Assembly (NCBI RefSeq): GCF_048544455.1
Contig: NC_133536.1
Location: 26,104,152 to 26,168,151 of the forward strand
Direction: 5' to 3'
DNA: 64,000 bases
Source of the DNA: Silene latifolia
Lineage: Eukaryota > Streptophyta > Magnoliopsida > Caryophyllales > Caryophyllaceae
Part shown: positions 23,733-35,300 of the stretch, in pieces
Numbering within the stretch: position 1 is the stretch's first letter
How the letters are laid out: every line of letters starts with the position of its first letter
Notes under the pieces: generated by a model
What the model saw: the letters and a program-made list of their open reading frames with translations, nothing else
The model's database searches: none
What the model was told of the DNA's origin: nothing
Position numbers and translations under genes: made by a program

Positions 23733-25806
23733 CTCCCTCCATTCAACTCCACACTAACACTATACCATTTTCATCCATTCAAATCCACACTACCACTTTC
23801 CTTATTTGGCAAATAATATCCCCATGTTATCCTAATTAAAACTCAATATTTACAAAAAATGTCATTGTTGGCCCACACTAATTTTCCATCAAAACCTACC
23901 CTAACCCAATCCAACCCACTAATATTTCCCCTAACCCAATCCAACCCACTAATTACTCCCTCCAAAAAAATCTGAGGCCCACACCCATATAACCCAAAAC
24001 CGTTCAAAAAATCCCTGAACTACCCACATTTACTCTATCCCCTCAACTACCCATTCCTATTTACTCCCCTCTTCCAGATCCTTCCCCATTAACCCTAACT
24101 ACCTCCCTCTTCCAGATCCTTCCCCATTAACCCTAACTCTCCCTCAATCCTCTCCCTCTCTAATACACGCCGCTTCCAACTTTGTCTCTCTAAACTTTCA
24201 GATCTGTGTTTCAACTTTCACAAATCTCTTCTTATCAGTCATTACTCTCAAATCTTCATCTTTTTTCCTGATGAAAAAGCCACATGCAAATTGTTCCAAA
24301 GAGTGCTTGCAATGCGTTCTTGATTGGTACAGTTTTGGTTCATCAGATGATGAATCGAAATCAGTCCTTACCTCACCTAATCCTAACCATAATGAGTCAT
24401 CTCCACCTAATTCGCCTCCTCCTACAACTTGTGTCCCTGATTCTTTGAGTCCGGATGATTTAGGGACTCAAGTTGGGGAAACTGAGTTTGACGATCTTGG
24501 TTTTTGTGTTCCTGTTGATGATGTTCGGCTATTTCCTCCGAGATTGCCTCTGAAACTTGTAATGGAGCCGAAATCACCAGCCTCAATTAAATATGATGCC
24601 ATCGTCGCAAGATACACTGAACATATGAAGAATAAGAGGTTAAAGGTCGAAGATACCGTCGATGTTCCTACTGTCGATGTTCCTGTCAGATTTGTTGAGG
24701 AGTCAATTGCCTTCAAAAACTTTGAGAGGAGGATGCTTGCAAAATATGGTTCGAATCCAAAATAGGGAGGTACTTGTCCCATTCTCTTATATTTGATTTT
24801 TTTTGGGTCATCTATTTTACTGCTGGTGCCGTGCTGTTAGGAATATGTTAGGATTTGATGTGCTGAAATGGTGTGCTGTTTGCATACTCATTTCCCTATT
24901 AGATCTGCTGAAATGGTGTGCTGTTTGTATACTCATTTCCCTTTTTTCGTTCATTGCATCTGATGTTTGTATATAATGGTGTAAACATGCAGAAATCATA
25001 AGAAAGATTGCATTTTTAGCAGAGATCTAGTAAAGGGTCGGAATTTTTAGCAGATGATAAAATGGTGTTTATTTGACTGTATAAATCACCAACTATTTTC
25101 AAAGAGAAATGAATGTTGGAAATGTGGGGCGTGTGGTGTCAAGTGTGCTCATTTTTATACTCAAGTGGGTTGGTAAATTTGACCTTCAAATCCAAATTAT
25201 CCAATGTAATTTCTGATAGGTGCTCAGTTTTGAATGCTTTGTGTTACTGTGTTGCAGCTTTTGGAAAAAAATTTGTGTTAATGGAGTACATTGTCTACAT
25301 ACAGTATGGCATTTGGAAATAAATTGGGGTGATTCTAGTCAACTGGTTATCTGATGTTTTGTTTGCCTGTTTCTACCTCACTGAGAGTTGGCTCAATGAT
25401 ATAAATACCTTACTGGTTTGAGAGCTAAAAAAAATTTGAAACACTTGTTAATCCTAACTGGCCATAATTTGAAGTAGTAAAGCCACCACATGGTCTACCA
25501 TTGAATGAGTGTGTGTGCTTGTCCATTTAAATTGCAGTAATAGCTCCATGATATCACCACCATATGCAAATTGTGAGTTGATGTTTTTTGGGGGGAAACT
25601 GAAAAAATCAGCTCATTTGGTGGGTTTTTTAAACACTTGTAATTTTTGGTGGGAAGTTTAATCCCTAATTGTATTGGTAATCCAATCTACTTTTCAACTA
25701 ATAAAGCAGATTTTTGATAAACCTATTGTACTTTTATTCATTGTTTATTTCTTTCTTAAAACTTGTGCAAATTAGATAGTGTTAGTGTGGAGTTGAATGG
25801 AGGGAG
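23733..25806. mobile_element. 2.07 kb Stowaway-like TIR element with internal ORF
   Basis: It has perfect 31-bp terminal inverted repeats beginning CTCCCTCCATTCAACTCCAC. A TA dinucleotide lies immediately outside each end (23731-23732, 25807-25808), as expected for Tc1/mariner-type insertion. It is much longer than ordinary Stowaway MITEs. The interior has a CT-rich leader, a 164-codon ORF, and about 1 kb of AT-rich sequence containing AATAAA near 25700. No mariner transposase (DDD) is recognisable. It is nested in the CACTA element. Confidence 0.85.
24271..24765 (+). CDS. Hypothetical protein, 164 aa, inside the TIR element
   Basis: An uninterrupted frame begins at the first ATG after a pyrimidine-rich, leader-like stretch (about 24060-24270). 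The N-terminus has a Cys cluster (CSKECLQCVLDWYSF). The middle is Ser/Pro-rich and looks disordered. The C-terminal half is charged, with IKYDAIVARYTEHMKNKRLK and FKNFERRMLAKYG, probably helical. No signal peptide or membrane segment. I do not recognise a family. It could be a captured host gene (5' UTR plus first exon; a GT donor follows the stop by a few bases) or a conserved product of the element. Transcription is unknown. Confidence 0.5.
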   Translation: MKKPHANCSKECLQCVLDWYSFGSSDDESKSVLTSPNPNHNESSPPNSPPPTTCVPDSLSPDDLGTQVGETEFDDLGFCVPVDDVRLFPPRLPLKLVMEPKSPASIKYDAIVARYTEHMKNKRLKVEDTVDVPTVDVPVRFVEESIAFKNFERRMLAKYGSNPK

Positions 25807-25954
25807 TATATGCTAATATATGCACGCCTGCGCGGTTATTAAAGCCAATGACGTAATAACGCATCATAAAGGGAAGAAAAGTGAATTATGTGGTCGACGC
25901 TTTGTTAAAGCGTCGATGGTAAAGTGTCTTAAATGTAGGGGATTTGTTGTAGTG

Positions 25955-26861
25955 AAAACTTTAGTCTTGTTTGGTTAGATGATTGTGCCCCAATGCAAGT
26001 AAGAGCGTAGTAAATCGCATGTTGTTTAAAGCAACATGGCCCGATTTATGCTAATGCATGCTTTGGTGTGTGACCCAATGTCTAATTCGATAAGATTAAG
26101 TGAAAGCACACATTACGAGGAGTGACCCAAGGCCGTGAGTCATGTAAGTCGTGGGCCACCCCTTTGTGCACGTTTTTCTAGGCCGAATGGCCGTGTAATG
26201 TGTCATGTACGGTGTTGTATATAGCAATTGTATTTAGATCGAGTTGTATCTTTAATTCCTCATTGTGTCGGCATGAAATGCCTGGGTTGTAATAGGTAGA
26301 TCCCAACGGCTCCCCCATTCCCATCAAGCCTTGTTTGTTTCATTTATATGTTGTTAGATCAATCAACCCACATGCTAAATTACAACTTTGACAAAGTTAG
26401 TTTAGTTGCATCTAAATCGACATAGAAACTTCACATGTTAGGGTTTTAAAACGATGTTTGCATATCATATATCGTAGTAGCTATGACCTTGTTTGAAATC
26501 CGACACTTGACTTAGTAGAGGCCGTTATTGACGGGCGGGGTTAGGTGTCCTTATGGGCTTCCTAACACGTACCCTCACCCCTTAATCAAGATCTATGGTT
26601 TGTGGATCCGTCTAAATACCATTCGATTACGAGAGTCATTCAAATCGAGTGATATAGGGTACAAGTCTTTATCTTTAATCACTCGTAGTCGATTGGCTTT
26701 ATGCTTTTCGATGAAAGGTGTAAAGTTGACTTGAACGGTTCCAAGTTCCCAAAAAACTTGGTGGCGACTCTAATTTGTCTTAATTCGATTCGAAAGAACC
26801 TCGAGTCGATTATGCCTAGTGTGGATCCCGCGGACGCAGCCTCCCGAGGGCCTTGTCCACG
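25955..26861 (+). repeat. 5' LTR of element 2, right half
   Basis: Continues the LTR after the CACTA insertion and aligns with 34613-35519 with roughly a dozen differences by eye. It ends CCTTGTCCACG, where the 3' LTR has CCTTGTCCACA. Confidence 0.85.
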
Positions 26862-26863
26862 CT

Positions 26864-26880
26864 TGGCGACTCACTGGGAA
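26864..26880 (+). promoter_or_regulatory. Primer-binding site of element 2
   Basis: TGGCGACTCACTGGGAA starts two bases after the LTR end. It shares TGGCGACTC with the element 1 site, so a tRNA-Arg-type primer is likely, with a variant 3' half. Confidence 0.65.
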
Positions 26881-27838
26881 AAGAGGACTAGTTACACTTT
26901 GTTTCTAGGGTCTTTTCCTCCGAGGTGAAACTTGAAAAGAAAGTGTTGGAAAGTAAAACATTACTCATAGTGCTACGATTCATGCATAAACCCTTAAGGA
27001 GTTTTCCGGGCCGTCCCAGCGTTTCTTTGTGATGCGTGGGGGGCGACGTCCCACTATGCTAGGAAGCTGCACATTGCTCGCTTCCACTTCACCCCGCGTG
27101 GTTCTTGATGGTGGGGACGCTCTTCTAGGTACTTTACCTTAAGGCCCTTGCTCTATAAGACCGCAAAAGGATGGAGGGTATAGACCTTCTTGTAGAAGAC
27201 TCGCCGAGACTTAGAGATGTCTAGGAGCATACATTCTTATAACATGAGAATGACAATGTGCAAGTTGTTTTCCCGAGTCTTTTCAAAATTTTCCATGTCC
27301 ATTTCAAAACCGAACTTTTGAACAACTTACTTTCAAAATTAGCATGGTTTTAAAAACGCGGAATGCTGCCCAAATAGGACTAGAAATTTCGGCCAAAACA
27401 AGCTTTTATAGCCGGCATGCTGCCCATTTCAAATCTCATTTTCAAATCGATCCTTCGTTTTTTTTTCAAATTCAAATCCAAAATATTTCTCGAACCTTAA
27501 CCAAGCATGAAATGCGTCGAGTCGTATCCGGGTCCTGGCCGTGTTAGGCCAGGCGTTTTTTCGTTCCAAGAGTCTAGAACACGACCCTGTTGGGTCACCC
27601 AAAGCTCACCTCTTGGGCTTTGAGTCATGTTGGTCGACCAATTGGTCTAGGATAGTCCACAGAAAACGCCCAAGCTAGGCCATTTAGGGCGTTTCACTCG
27701 AACCTATGGGCTATGTTAGTCCAATCACGGGTTTAGTCACACCGAGTCCGGTTTAGAACCGAATTATGGTGATTCGGGTCGTGTCGTTTTGTCGAGTCCA
27801 AATAAATCAAGGTCTAAATCCAACCGTGAGTCGAACCT
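26881..27838 (+). other. Leader region of element 2
   Basis: No conserved coding sequence. Small ORFs here (for example 27344-27547) have no domain. Repeated GGTCGTGTC/GAGTCC words are present near 27600-27830. Confidence 0.45.
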
Positions 27839-29197
27839 TTGGTTAGTCAGTCTCAAGTCGAGTTTTTGTCTGAGTCAAGTTGGGGTCGTGTCCTTAAGTG
27901 TGCAGGGGCTCTTACTTTAAATATTGACTCAGTTCGGGGTTTTCTTGTAGAAAGGCCGCCAAAAACCCGACGTCAAGCAATGGAAGATGCTGTTAACAAA
28001 CTCACTGAGGCCGTGAACCTCATGATGACTAGAATGGATGCGATCGAATCCAAGCTGGGTGAAGATTCATCTACCCCACCTCTGACTGATCTGGAGAAAC
28101 GGTTCAAGTTCATTGAGGACCGTCTGAAACTCTCCCAGGGGAAGAACATCCACTACGAAAATGCTAGGGCCTATGCCCCAGTTCAGGATAAGTTGCCCAC
28201 AAACATGGTACTCACTGACATAAGAACATTGGAGGTGAGGACACAGAAAGACAAAGAAGGCTTTACTGAGTTCCTTGCAAGATGGCGCGCTGAAAGCGTG
28301 AAATTAGCCAAGAAGCCTGATGAAGTTGAAATGGTAGATAAGTTCGTAAAGAATCTACGACCTGTTTACCGCAATGCTCTGAAATACCAGAATTTTGGCT
28401 CTTTCAAAGAATTGATAAGAATCGGGATAAAGGTAGAAGATGATGTCATAAGGGCAGAGGCTGAAAAGCCGAAAGGGTACCAAGGGGCCTCATCGTCTAA
28501 GGCCAAAGCCCCAGCAACGACCCATATTGATGAAGCCATCAATCTCTTAGAAGGGCAATCTAAGAAGTCGCGGCGCCAAACACCTAGGGCATTCACCGAT
28601 ATCGGATGCACTTATACCTACGCTCTCCAAAGGCTCATAGCCCAAGGAAAGCTGAAGCCTATTGGTCCAACTCCGGACCCTCCCGCTGATCAACAAGGTA
28701 AATGGTATAAACCAAATGCCTACTGTGCCTTTCATCAAGGGAAATGCCATGATACTGAAAAGTGCTATCGACTGAAGCACGAAATTCAAGACATAATCGA
28801 GAATGGAACACTCCCGATCCCAACTGTTAAACCCAATAACATCACCAATCCATTTGGCGATCACGCCAACTTTGTTTCTGTCGAAGACAATGTCGATTAT
28901 TCCCATCTTATCCGCCCATGTCACTTGAAAGGGGTGTTTATCGGGAAAATATTTGTGGATTGCTGTGAATTCTTGCCAAACCCGAAGAATGAAATTCAAG
29001 TCGGGAGTCTTGCTCTAGAATGTACTCCTCTCGTTAACGAAGTTAATAAAAGACAATTCGGTTCACCAACCTTTATCACTGGCGTAGATCCTCAGAGGAC
29101 TACCTCGGGATGGAGGCAGACCATCAAAGAGATCAAGGACCAGAGCCGAGCATCTAAGCTGACAGCTGAACAAGGGAAAGCTCAAGACCAGATTTGA
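27839..29197 (+). CDS. gag: Gag-like protein of element 2 (452 aa, internal in-frame deletion)
   Basis: An open frame of 452 codons. Residues of about 45-120 hold helical segments (LTEAVNLMMTRMDAIESKL; DLEKRFKFIEDRLKLSQGKN) and LPTNMVLTDI, as in element 1 gag. The sequence then jumps directly to RTLEVRTQKDKEGFTEFLAR. The stretch of roughly 80-90 residues that lies between these motifs in element 1 is absent, but the frame is kept. A zinc-finger-like CAFHQGKCHDTEKC lies at about 28720. No protease follows; the C-terminal tail is charged. ATG at 27839 is the first in the frame, and the homologous part starts near 27979. The protein may bind RNA and assemble with partner Gag. Its function is inferred only. 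Confidence 0.8.
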   Translation: MVSQSQVEFLSESSWGRVLKCAGALTLNIDSVRGFLVERPPKTRRQAMEDAVNKLTEAVNLMMTRMDAIESKLGEDSSTPPLTDLEKRFKFIEDRLKLSQGKNIHYENARAYAPVQDKLPTNMVLTDIRTLEVRTQKDKEGFTEFLARWRAESVKLAKKPDEVEMVDKFVKNLRPVYRNALKYQNFGSFKELIRIGIKVEDDVIRAEAEKPKGYQGASSSKAKAPATTHIDEAINLLEGQSKKSRRQTPRAFTDIGCTYTYALQRLIAQGKLKPIGPTPDPPADQQGKWYKPNAYCAFHQGKCHDTEKCYRLKHEIQDIIENGTLPIPTVKPNNITNPFGDHANFVSVEDNVDYSHLIRPCHLKGVFIGKIFVDCCEFLPNPKNEIQVGSLALECTPLVNEVNKRQFGSPTFITGVDPQRTTSGWRQTIKEIKDQSRASKLTAEQGKAQDQI

Positions 29198-29759
29198 AAA
29201 ATTATGAGTCGGGATCTGTTTTCTTTTCTTAGTCAAGTCGAGTCTAGGACTTTCTTTTCCCGAAGTTGAGTCGTTTGTTCCGCGATGACCTAGGGTGTGT
29301 CCTAGGAATCGTTCCTTCGAGTCTGTTAAGCATTTGTCTTTCCAATAAAAAGTTCCAGTTCGTTTCCAAATTTTTCTTGTTTCCAATCCTCAATCATTCT
29401 GAAAGCATGATAAAACGCACAACACACTCAAAGGCATCCCTGGGGTAGAAATATGTCCCGTTTCAAAATGTAAGGTACAATAGGATCCCGTGTTTGATTC
29501 CTTTACCTATTCCATGTCTGGCGGTAGAAAACCTCCATCAAAACCAGGCTTATGACAGGCTTTTAGATGATTCTATGACAAACTCGGACTAGCTCCTTGT
29601 TTCCCCTATCGATGATGGAAGGCAAGCCTTTTCCCCAACAAAATCATCCCCTCTCGAAGAGAGAAGATATCAACCCATTCTAAGAAGAATTGTTAATTCT
29701 AACCCAATTTAGTTGGCGAAGCCCAGTTTTTAAGGTGTATCCATTTGTGACTAAGGGAA

Positions 29760-29945
29760 TGAATAGAAGACCATTTTCAAGAAGAGAAGAAATAAAAAGA
29801 TGAAAAAGAATGAAAAGATGAGGAAAAAAAAAGGACGAAAAAAATGAAAAATGAAAAAAGAGAAGAGATGAAAAAGAAGAAGAAAAAGGGAAAGAAAAAA
29901 AGAAAAGAAGAAGAAAAGAAAAGAAAAGAAAAGAGAAAAAGAAAT
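29760..29945 (+). repeat. Purine-only (GA-rich) tract
   Basis: Almost unbroken A/G runs of AAAAGAAG/GAAAAAG words over about 185 bases. The poly-Phe/Ser ORFs on the complementary strand are artefacts of this composition. Confidence 0.8.
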
Positions 29946-30714
29946 GTCTGAATGTTGATCGAAGTTCAAAGGCGAAGCCAAAATGGTCAGGTAGCGCCAT
30001 CAGCAGTCATCCATACCCCTAAGTCCTTCCCGAGGCAGTTACGAGGGATTAGTTAGGGATTCTGAGAATCAGTTAGCTTGTGTTAGTAAACCCAAGCCTT
30101 TAGGATCCAGACATGAAAATTTGAACCCGCATCATTTTTCAACCCATTTATTTGCACTCGTGGTTCATCAAACCCGAGACACCCATTCCAACCACATCAG
30201 CAGCCATAGCCCTTGGCCTTAGCACCACAAAACAAACCTTCAGAATGATGGTTAACCATTCAAACTTGTTATTACCAAGCTCCACATCCCAAAAGATCCA
30301 AGCCTTTTACACCTAACCCCAAACACGGGATTTAACGGTACTTTACAGGCTAGAATGGGATATGACATGATACCTTAGGTGAAACCTTCGAGTGTGTACA
30401 CACAATCAAAATGCCATGTTTATGCACCATGATCGAACTACGTCGGATTTGATTTCGCTCCACGCGAATACGTAGGCAGTCCTTCAGAATAAGGGATTCA
30501 ATCCACCCATCATCCAAGTTGTCATCTTGTCGGTTTCTTACGGGTCTTAACCAAGTCCAAATGAAGCCACCTTTGTTTGAGTTGGTCTTAGTACTCGATG
30601 TAGACTAGGATGAGGATATAGGTTCGGATGAATAGTATCGAGTCTCAGAATGAGCTTTATCTAATGGTTTAGGCAAAAATGCTGAGTCACATAGATGTGG
30701 GCTTGTGTTGGGAA

Positions 30715-30845
30715 CAGAAAATATGAAAAACCCGCTGAAAAGAATGAAGGCGTGGAAGAAAAATAGTAAAAGCCCGCTGAAAAGAAAGAAGGCGGTGGCA
30801 AGAAATAATGAAAACTCGCTGAAAAGAAAGGAGGCGAGGAGAAGA
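30715..30845 (+). repeat. Tandem repeat, ~45-bp unit, 3 copies
   Basis: Three copies of (A/C)CCGCTGAAAAGAA(A/T)GAAGGCG followed by a GAA-rich spacer. On the complementary strand this gives a repeated LLSFQR peptide pattern, probably incidental. Confidence 0.7.
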
Positions 30846-31329
30846 GTGACAGAATGTTCCCAACAAGAGTGATGTGTGACGTCTAAGTGTTCTCATAAAA
30901 TCAATCTGTGTTTAGTGTTTGGGCGAAGCCAACGTTGTTGCTCCGTGAGTTTAATCCACCCTGTCAATATCAAGTGATCTTGATTCCCATGTGCCCTCGG
31001 GAGAACGTCCATGCCATACGATATCTCCGTCCCAAGTCCGATGACCTTGTGATTCCCATTTGCCATCTTTTGGTGCCGGAACGGCCAATTTACCTTTCTA
31101 CCCCCAGCAAGTCCATATTTGAATTAAAGCCCGTGCACACTTACGGTTTTATTTTCCTTTTTTTGTTTTACGGTAGCGGGCTACGCCCACGTTATTTACG
31201 GGTCATACAGCGTGTCTGAGTCGTATTTCGTGCTCACCCGTCAAGGTTCAATTTCAAAATGCCAAATTTTTCAGAAATCCGAAATTTCAAAAACTTTTTG
31301 CGAATTGTGGATAGATGATGCAAGTAGTG

Positions 31330-31640
31330 GAATCTTTGTGGGTCGATGATCCAATCCTTTGAAATTCAAATTCAATTTTTGAAGGGTCAATGGCCCAATT
31401 ATTCAAAATTTTCAACTTGTTCAAATTTTGGGTCGATGACCCAGTCATTCAAATTTAATTTTAGGTTGACGACCCAGCATTCCAACACTTCAACTTCAAA
31501 CCTCGGGTCGATGGCCCAATACTCTAAGTGATTCAAACTTCGGGTCGATGACCCAATTATTCAAAATTTTCAAATTCAATTTTCGGGTCGATGACCCAAT
31601 CTTTTAAATGATCCAATTTCAAGGTCGATGATCCAAATAT
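31330..31640 (+). repeat. GGTCGATGACCC palindrome array
   Basis: About eight copies of GGGTCGATGACCCA (variants GGTTGACGACCC, GGTCGATGGCCC, GGTCGATGATCC) occur every 35-45 bp, separated by TTCAAA-rich spacers. A ninth copy lies at 32094. Each core is itself a near-perfect palindrome (GGGTC..GACCC). Confidence 0.75.
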
Positions 31641-32288
31641 GTTTATGTGATAATTATTGCTCGTACATTTTTTGTGCTTCAAATATAGCAGGATATGTTT
31701 CAACTGGGGGCTCTAAAGTCTTCGACTTTAGAGCCATCACAAACTGGGGGCTCTGAAGCCGTTGGCTTCAAAGACCATTATCAAGATGAAAAGGATGACA
31801 TCCACTCAGAATTCAATTCAATACAAGAGTATGAAATGGAAGAATTTCGTAGCTGAAAGCAAATGATGAAAGCGGCGGCAACCTCCTTGGAAAGTCCCGT
31901 CCCATTTGGGCACCGCCCAGAGATGATAAGCTTTGGGCAAGTGTCAACAGATGATGAATTTGGACAAATGCCGCAGATGATAAACTTTGGGCATGTGTCG
32001 GCGATTCTTAACTACGACGCGGGTTTGATTCCGTCAGAAACGGATACGTAGGCGCCTAAGGATAAGGCTCAACCCACCATATATGCAATTTATGGGTCGA
32101 TGACCAACGATGATAATTCGACGCAACATGAAGCAAGAGTTAATCCCGAACGAAGTTTCAGGTATGATCTTTTCTTATGGCTGGCGAGCTTACATACGCA
32201 AGTCTAATAGACTATAAACGACCCGCAGAATCCTCAGGTCGAGAGGGACCTGGGGTATACTTTGACTTTCGCCCGTCCAAGCCTCGGT

Positions 32289-32302
32289 CAAAGTGGGGGC
32301 TC
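32289..32302 (+). promoter_or_regulatory. Polypurine tract of element 2
   Basis: CAAAGTGGGGGCTC directly precedes the 3' LTR and is identical to the element 1 tract at 44376-44389. About 150 bases upstream are also similar (GTTTCAGGTATG..., TATACTTTGACTTTCGCC). Confidence 0.8.
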
Positions 32303-35300
32303 AGAGATACCCGTATCCGTCGATATTGGAATTTATAGAGAACCCGACAAACACCCGATGATGATAGGACACATGTATTCTTTAGTTGTCATTGTCATTA
32401 TTTGGAGCTCGTTTTACGATGTAGAATGGGCGTCGTCGATGAAGTATTTTATTATTTTAAATGATATTTAAATTAATGTTTTTTAAAGTGAATTCATTTT
32501 ATTAATTTAAAAGATATTTAAATTAAAGCTTTTTAGAATTTATTTTCTCAAATTTATTTTATTGAAAATAAAATAAATAATTGATTTGAAAAATCATTTT
32601 ATGAGTATATTTGATTTGAAAAGTCATTTATTTTAATGTGTTAATTGTTTTGAAAAATCGATTTAAAAATCGAAAAGAACTCGTTTTAAACACGTGTTTT
32701 AGAGCTCGATTATAGCTCGGATTTTGAGCCCGTTTTCTTTACGAGTTGACACGAATCTCGAGTACACTAACCAACCTAAGCCTCTACCCATCCAACCCCA
32801 GTTCGAACCCCATAACCACGGCCCAAATCATGCCCCAAATCACTCCCAACAGCCCGCACAAAAACACGAGCAGCCCCCCTGTTTTGCAGCTCAAACCCGA
32901 GTCCAAAACCCGCTCCAAACACCACCAAAACCCGTGCCCATTAATCCTAACCCATACCCTAATATCCTACCCATATTACCTTAGCTTAACCACCAAGAAA
33001 ACCCCTCACAAAGCCTCTCAAATCCTCACCAAAGCTGCTGGACAGCAGCTATGCACGAACAGGCCCGTCTGTCTCTCTCCCCCCTTTTACCCTATTTTAA
33101 CTCCTTATAAATACCACCCTTCACCATACATTCATTCCTCTAAGGTCTCCATACATACTACCGTCACTTACAAGCTTTAAACTCCAGAAACAAACCCTAA
33201 TTGCCTCTCAAAAACCCTTCACAAAACCGACTTGCAAACTGGAAAAGTTTGTGTGTCCTCTTCGAAATACAATTCGTTCCTCCTTCAAACATCCATCAAA
33301 ATTCGAGTTTCTTGTTCCAAATTAACCATACAACATCCATCTACACATTAGACAAATATTTACGAGCCAAATTGCCCTTGAGAGTACACGAATTCCCTCG
33401 AAAAACAGAGTGTTATACACTCTGTTTTCGCGGCTTTTCCTGTCTGTCCAGTTCTGTTTGTGCTCGTTTTTCGTGCCCAATAACTCAAAACGAGCAGGGA
33501 TTGTTTTAAGATCTCTGTTCTTCTCTCTTTCTAGTTTTCAAAACATCTTTTAAATTGAATTTTCATCGTGAAACGAGAGATAAATCGCTGTTTGAAAGTT
33601 GCTGTCCAGATTCGATAAAAACGTGTTGTTTGCTTTGTTTCTTCGTCGACGACGGCCTCTCGAGATAAAATCTACCATCGATTACGACCCAAGACGGTGT
33701 CAACGATACATGTAGGTTGAGGGTGCATAAAATCCTCTTCTTTCTCCCTTTTATTTCGTTTTTTATGTTTGTTTTTTATAGTTTGTTTTTGTTTGTTTAT
33801 CGTTTTTTGTTTATCGATTGTTCTCATTAACTATGAAACTAGTTTAGTCCGAGTATGAGTTAAAGTACCACCATGAACACCTATGTTGACTTGAGATGGG
33901 AAAGAAACCGCTACATCAGTCAGTCGTACACCCCCGTCTCATTTACATATCCTCGTGTTCAAGGTAGGGCATTAATAAAACGAATTCTAACTTCGCTCTT
34001 CGCTTTTGACCCCTCTTCTGTTTCGTGTGATTCGACCCACCCTAGGACCATTCACATGTTAGTATGACCTCTGATTGTTAACATATAACTCGTTTAGATG
34101 ACATTAGATCAATTTAATAACCTAATTAGACACATTAGGGTACATCGACGTAGCTTTAAAAATCAACTGACAATTCTATAACCTAATTGAATGCATCTCT
34201 CTCTTTCACCTAATTTCTCGCTAGTATAAGAGTGCATGATTAGAACCTTCTTATTAACACTCGATGAGTTAACTTAATTAGCAAACTTGACCTAATTTGA
34301 CCCCCTTTGGCCGTATAGAATACACCTTGGCGTGACGTCATCTCAATCGATCAACGTTGCTTCTAACTCGTTTTCTAACTTGTTTCCTATCCCGTTTCGC
34401 AATCATCTATCTAACCTAATGAATCTAACCTAAGGATTAGGGTATGCTAGATCGTGTAGGCCGTGTTTGGCCGTGTCCTTGTAGTCCCTTTTTCTCGTTA
34501 TTTTCTCATCTTTATCTCGTTATTTCGTATCTTGTAATTACTTTGTTTATCGAGTCATGTTTGGTAGTTTGTTTGTAATTAGTTTTACTTTTATCGAGTC
34601 AAAACCTCTTCTAAAAACCTTAGTCTTGTTTGGTTAGATGATTGTGCCCCAATGCAAGTAAGAGTGTAGTAAATCGCATGTTGTTTAAAGCAACATGGCC
34701 CGATTTATGCTAATGCATGCTTTGGTGTGTGACTCAATGTCTAATTCGATAAGATTAAGTGAAAGCACATATTACGAGGAGTGACCCAAGGCCGTGAGTC
34801 ATGTAAGCCGTGGGCCACCCCTTTGTGCACGTTTTTCTAGGCCGAATGGCCGTGTAATGTGTCATGTACGGTGTTGTATATAGCAATTGTATTTAGATCG
34901 AGTTGTATCTTTAATTCCTCGTTGTGTCGGCATGAAATGCCTGGGTTGTAATAGGTAGATCCCAACGGCTCCCCCATTCCCATCAAGCCTTGTTTGTTTC
35001 GTTTATATGTTGTTAGATCAATCAACCCACATGCTAAATTACAACTTTGACAAAGTTAGTTTAGTTGCATCTAAATCGACATAGAAACTTCACATGTCAG
35101 GGTTTTAAAACGATGTTTGCATATCATATATCGTAGTAGCCATGACCTTGTTTGAAATCCGACACTTGACTTAGTAGAGGCCGTTATTGACGGGCGGGGT
35201 TAGGTGTCCTTATGGGCTTCCTAACACGTACCCTCACCCCTTACTCAAGATCTATAGTTTGTGGATCCGTCTAAATACCATTGGATTACGAGAGTCATTC

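Larger units (their letters stand above)
18689..25954. mobile_element. Non-autonomous CACTA element carrying gene fragments
   Basis: The termini are CACTACAACAAATCCC (18689) and its inverted complement, GGGGATTTGTTGTAGTG (ending 25954). The 3-bp duplication is AAA (18686-18688, 25955-25957). The 3' LTR of element 2 shows the empty site (CTTCTAAAAACCTTAG at about 34603). Subterminal regions carry repeats of the GACGCTTTT word in both orientations, typical of CACTA. No TNPD/TNPA-like transposase is seen. Inside lie an NB-LRR-type LRR fragment, an unrecognised multi-exon fragment and a membrane-protein gene fragment, so this is a gene-capturing CACTA. A 2.07 kb TIR element is nested near its right end. 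Confidence 0.93.
29198..32288 (+). other. Non-coding 3' internal region of element 2 (pol absent)
   Basis: About 3 kb where pol would be expected. It contains no RT, RNase H or integrase motif on either strand. It holds a GA-rich tract (29760-29945), a ~45-bp tandem repeat (30715-30845), a GGTCGATGACCC repeat array (31330-31640), and two GGGGGCTCT words at about 31706 and 31745 that resemble the start of the PPT/LTR junction. ORFs here follow from repeats. Confidence 0.7.

Noticed and set aside
29680-30000. 106-codon Phe/Ser-rich minus-strand ORF resembling a membrane protein
   Set aside because: Complement of the GA-rich tract of element 2; composition artefact.
30687-30896. Repeated LLSFQR peptide on the minus strand
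   Set aside because: Follows from a 45-bp DNA tandem repeat; no evidence of a gene.
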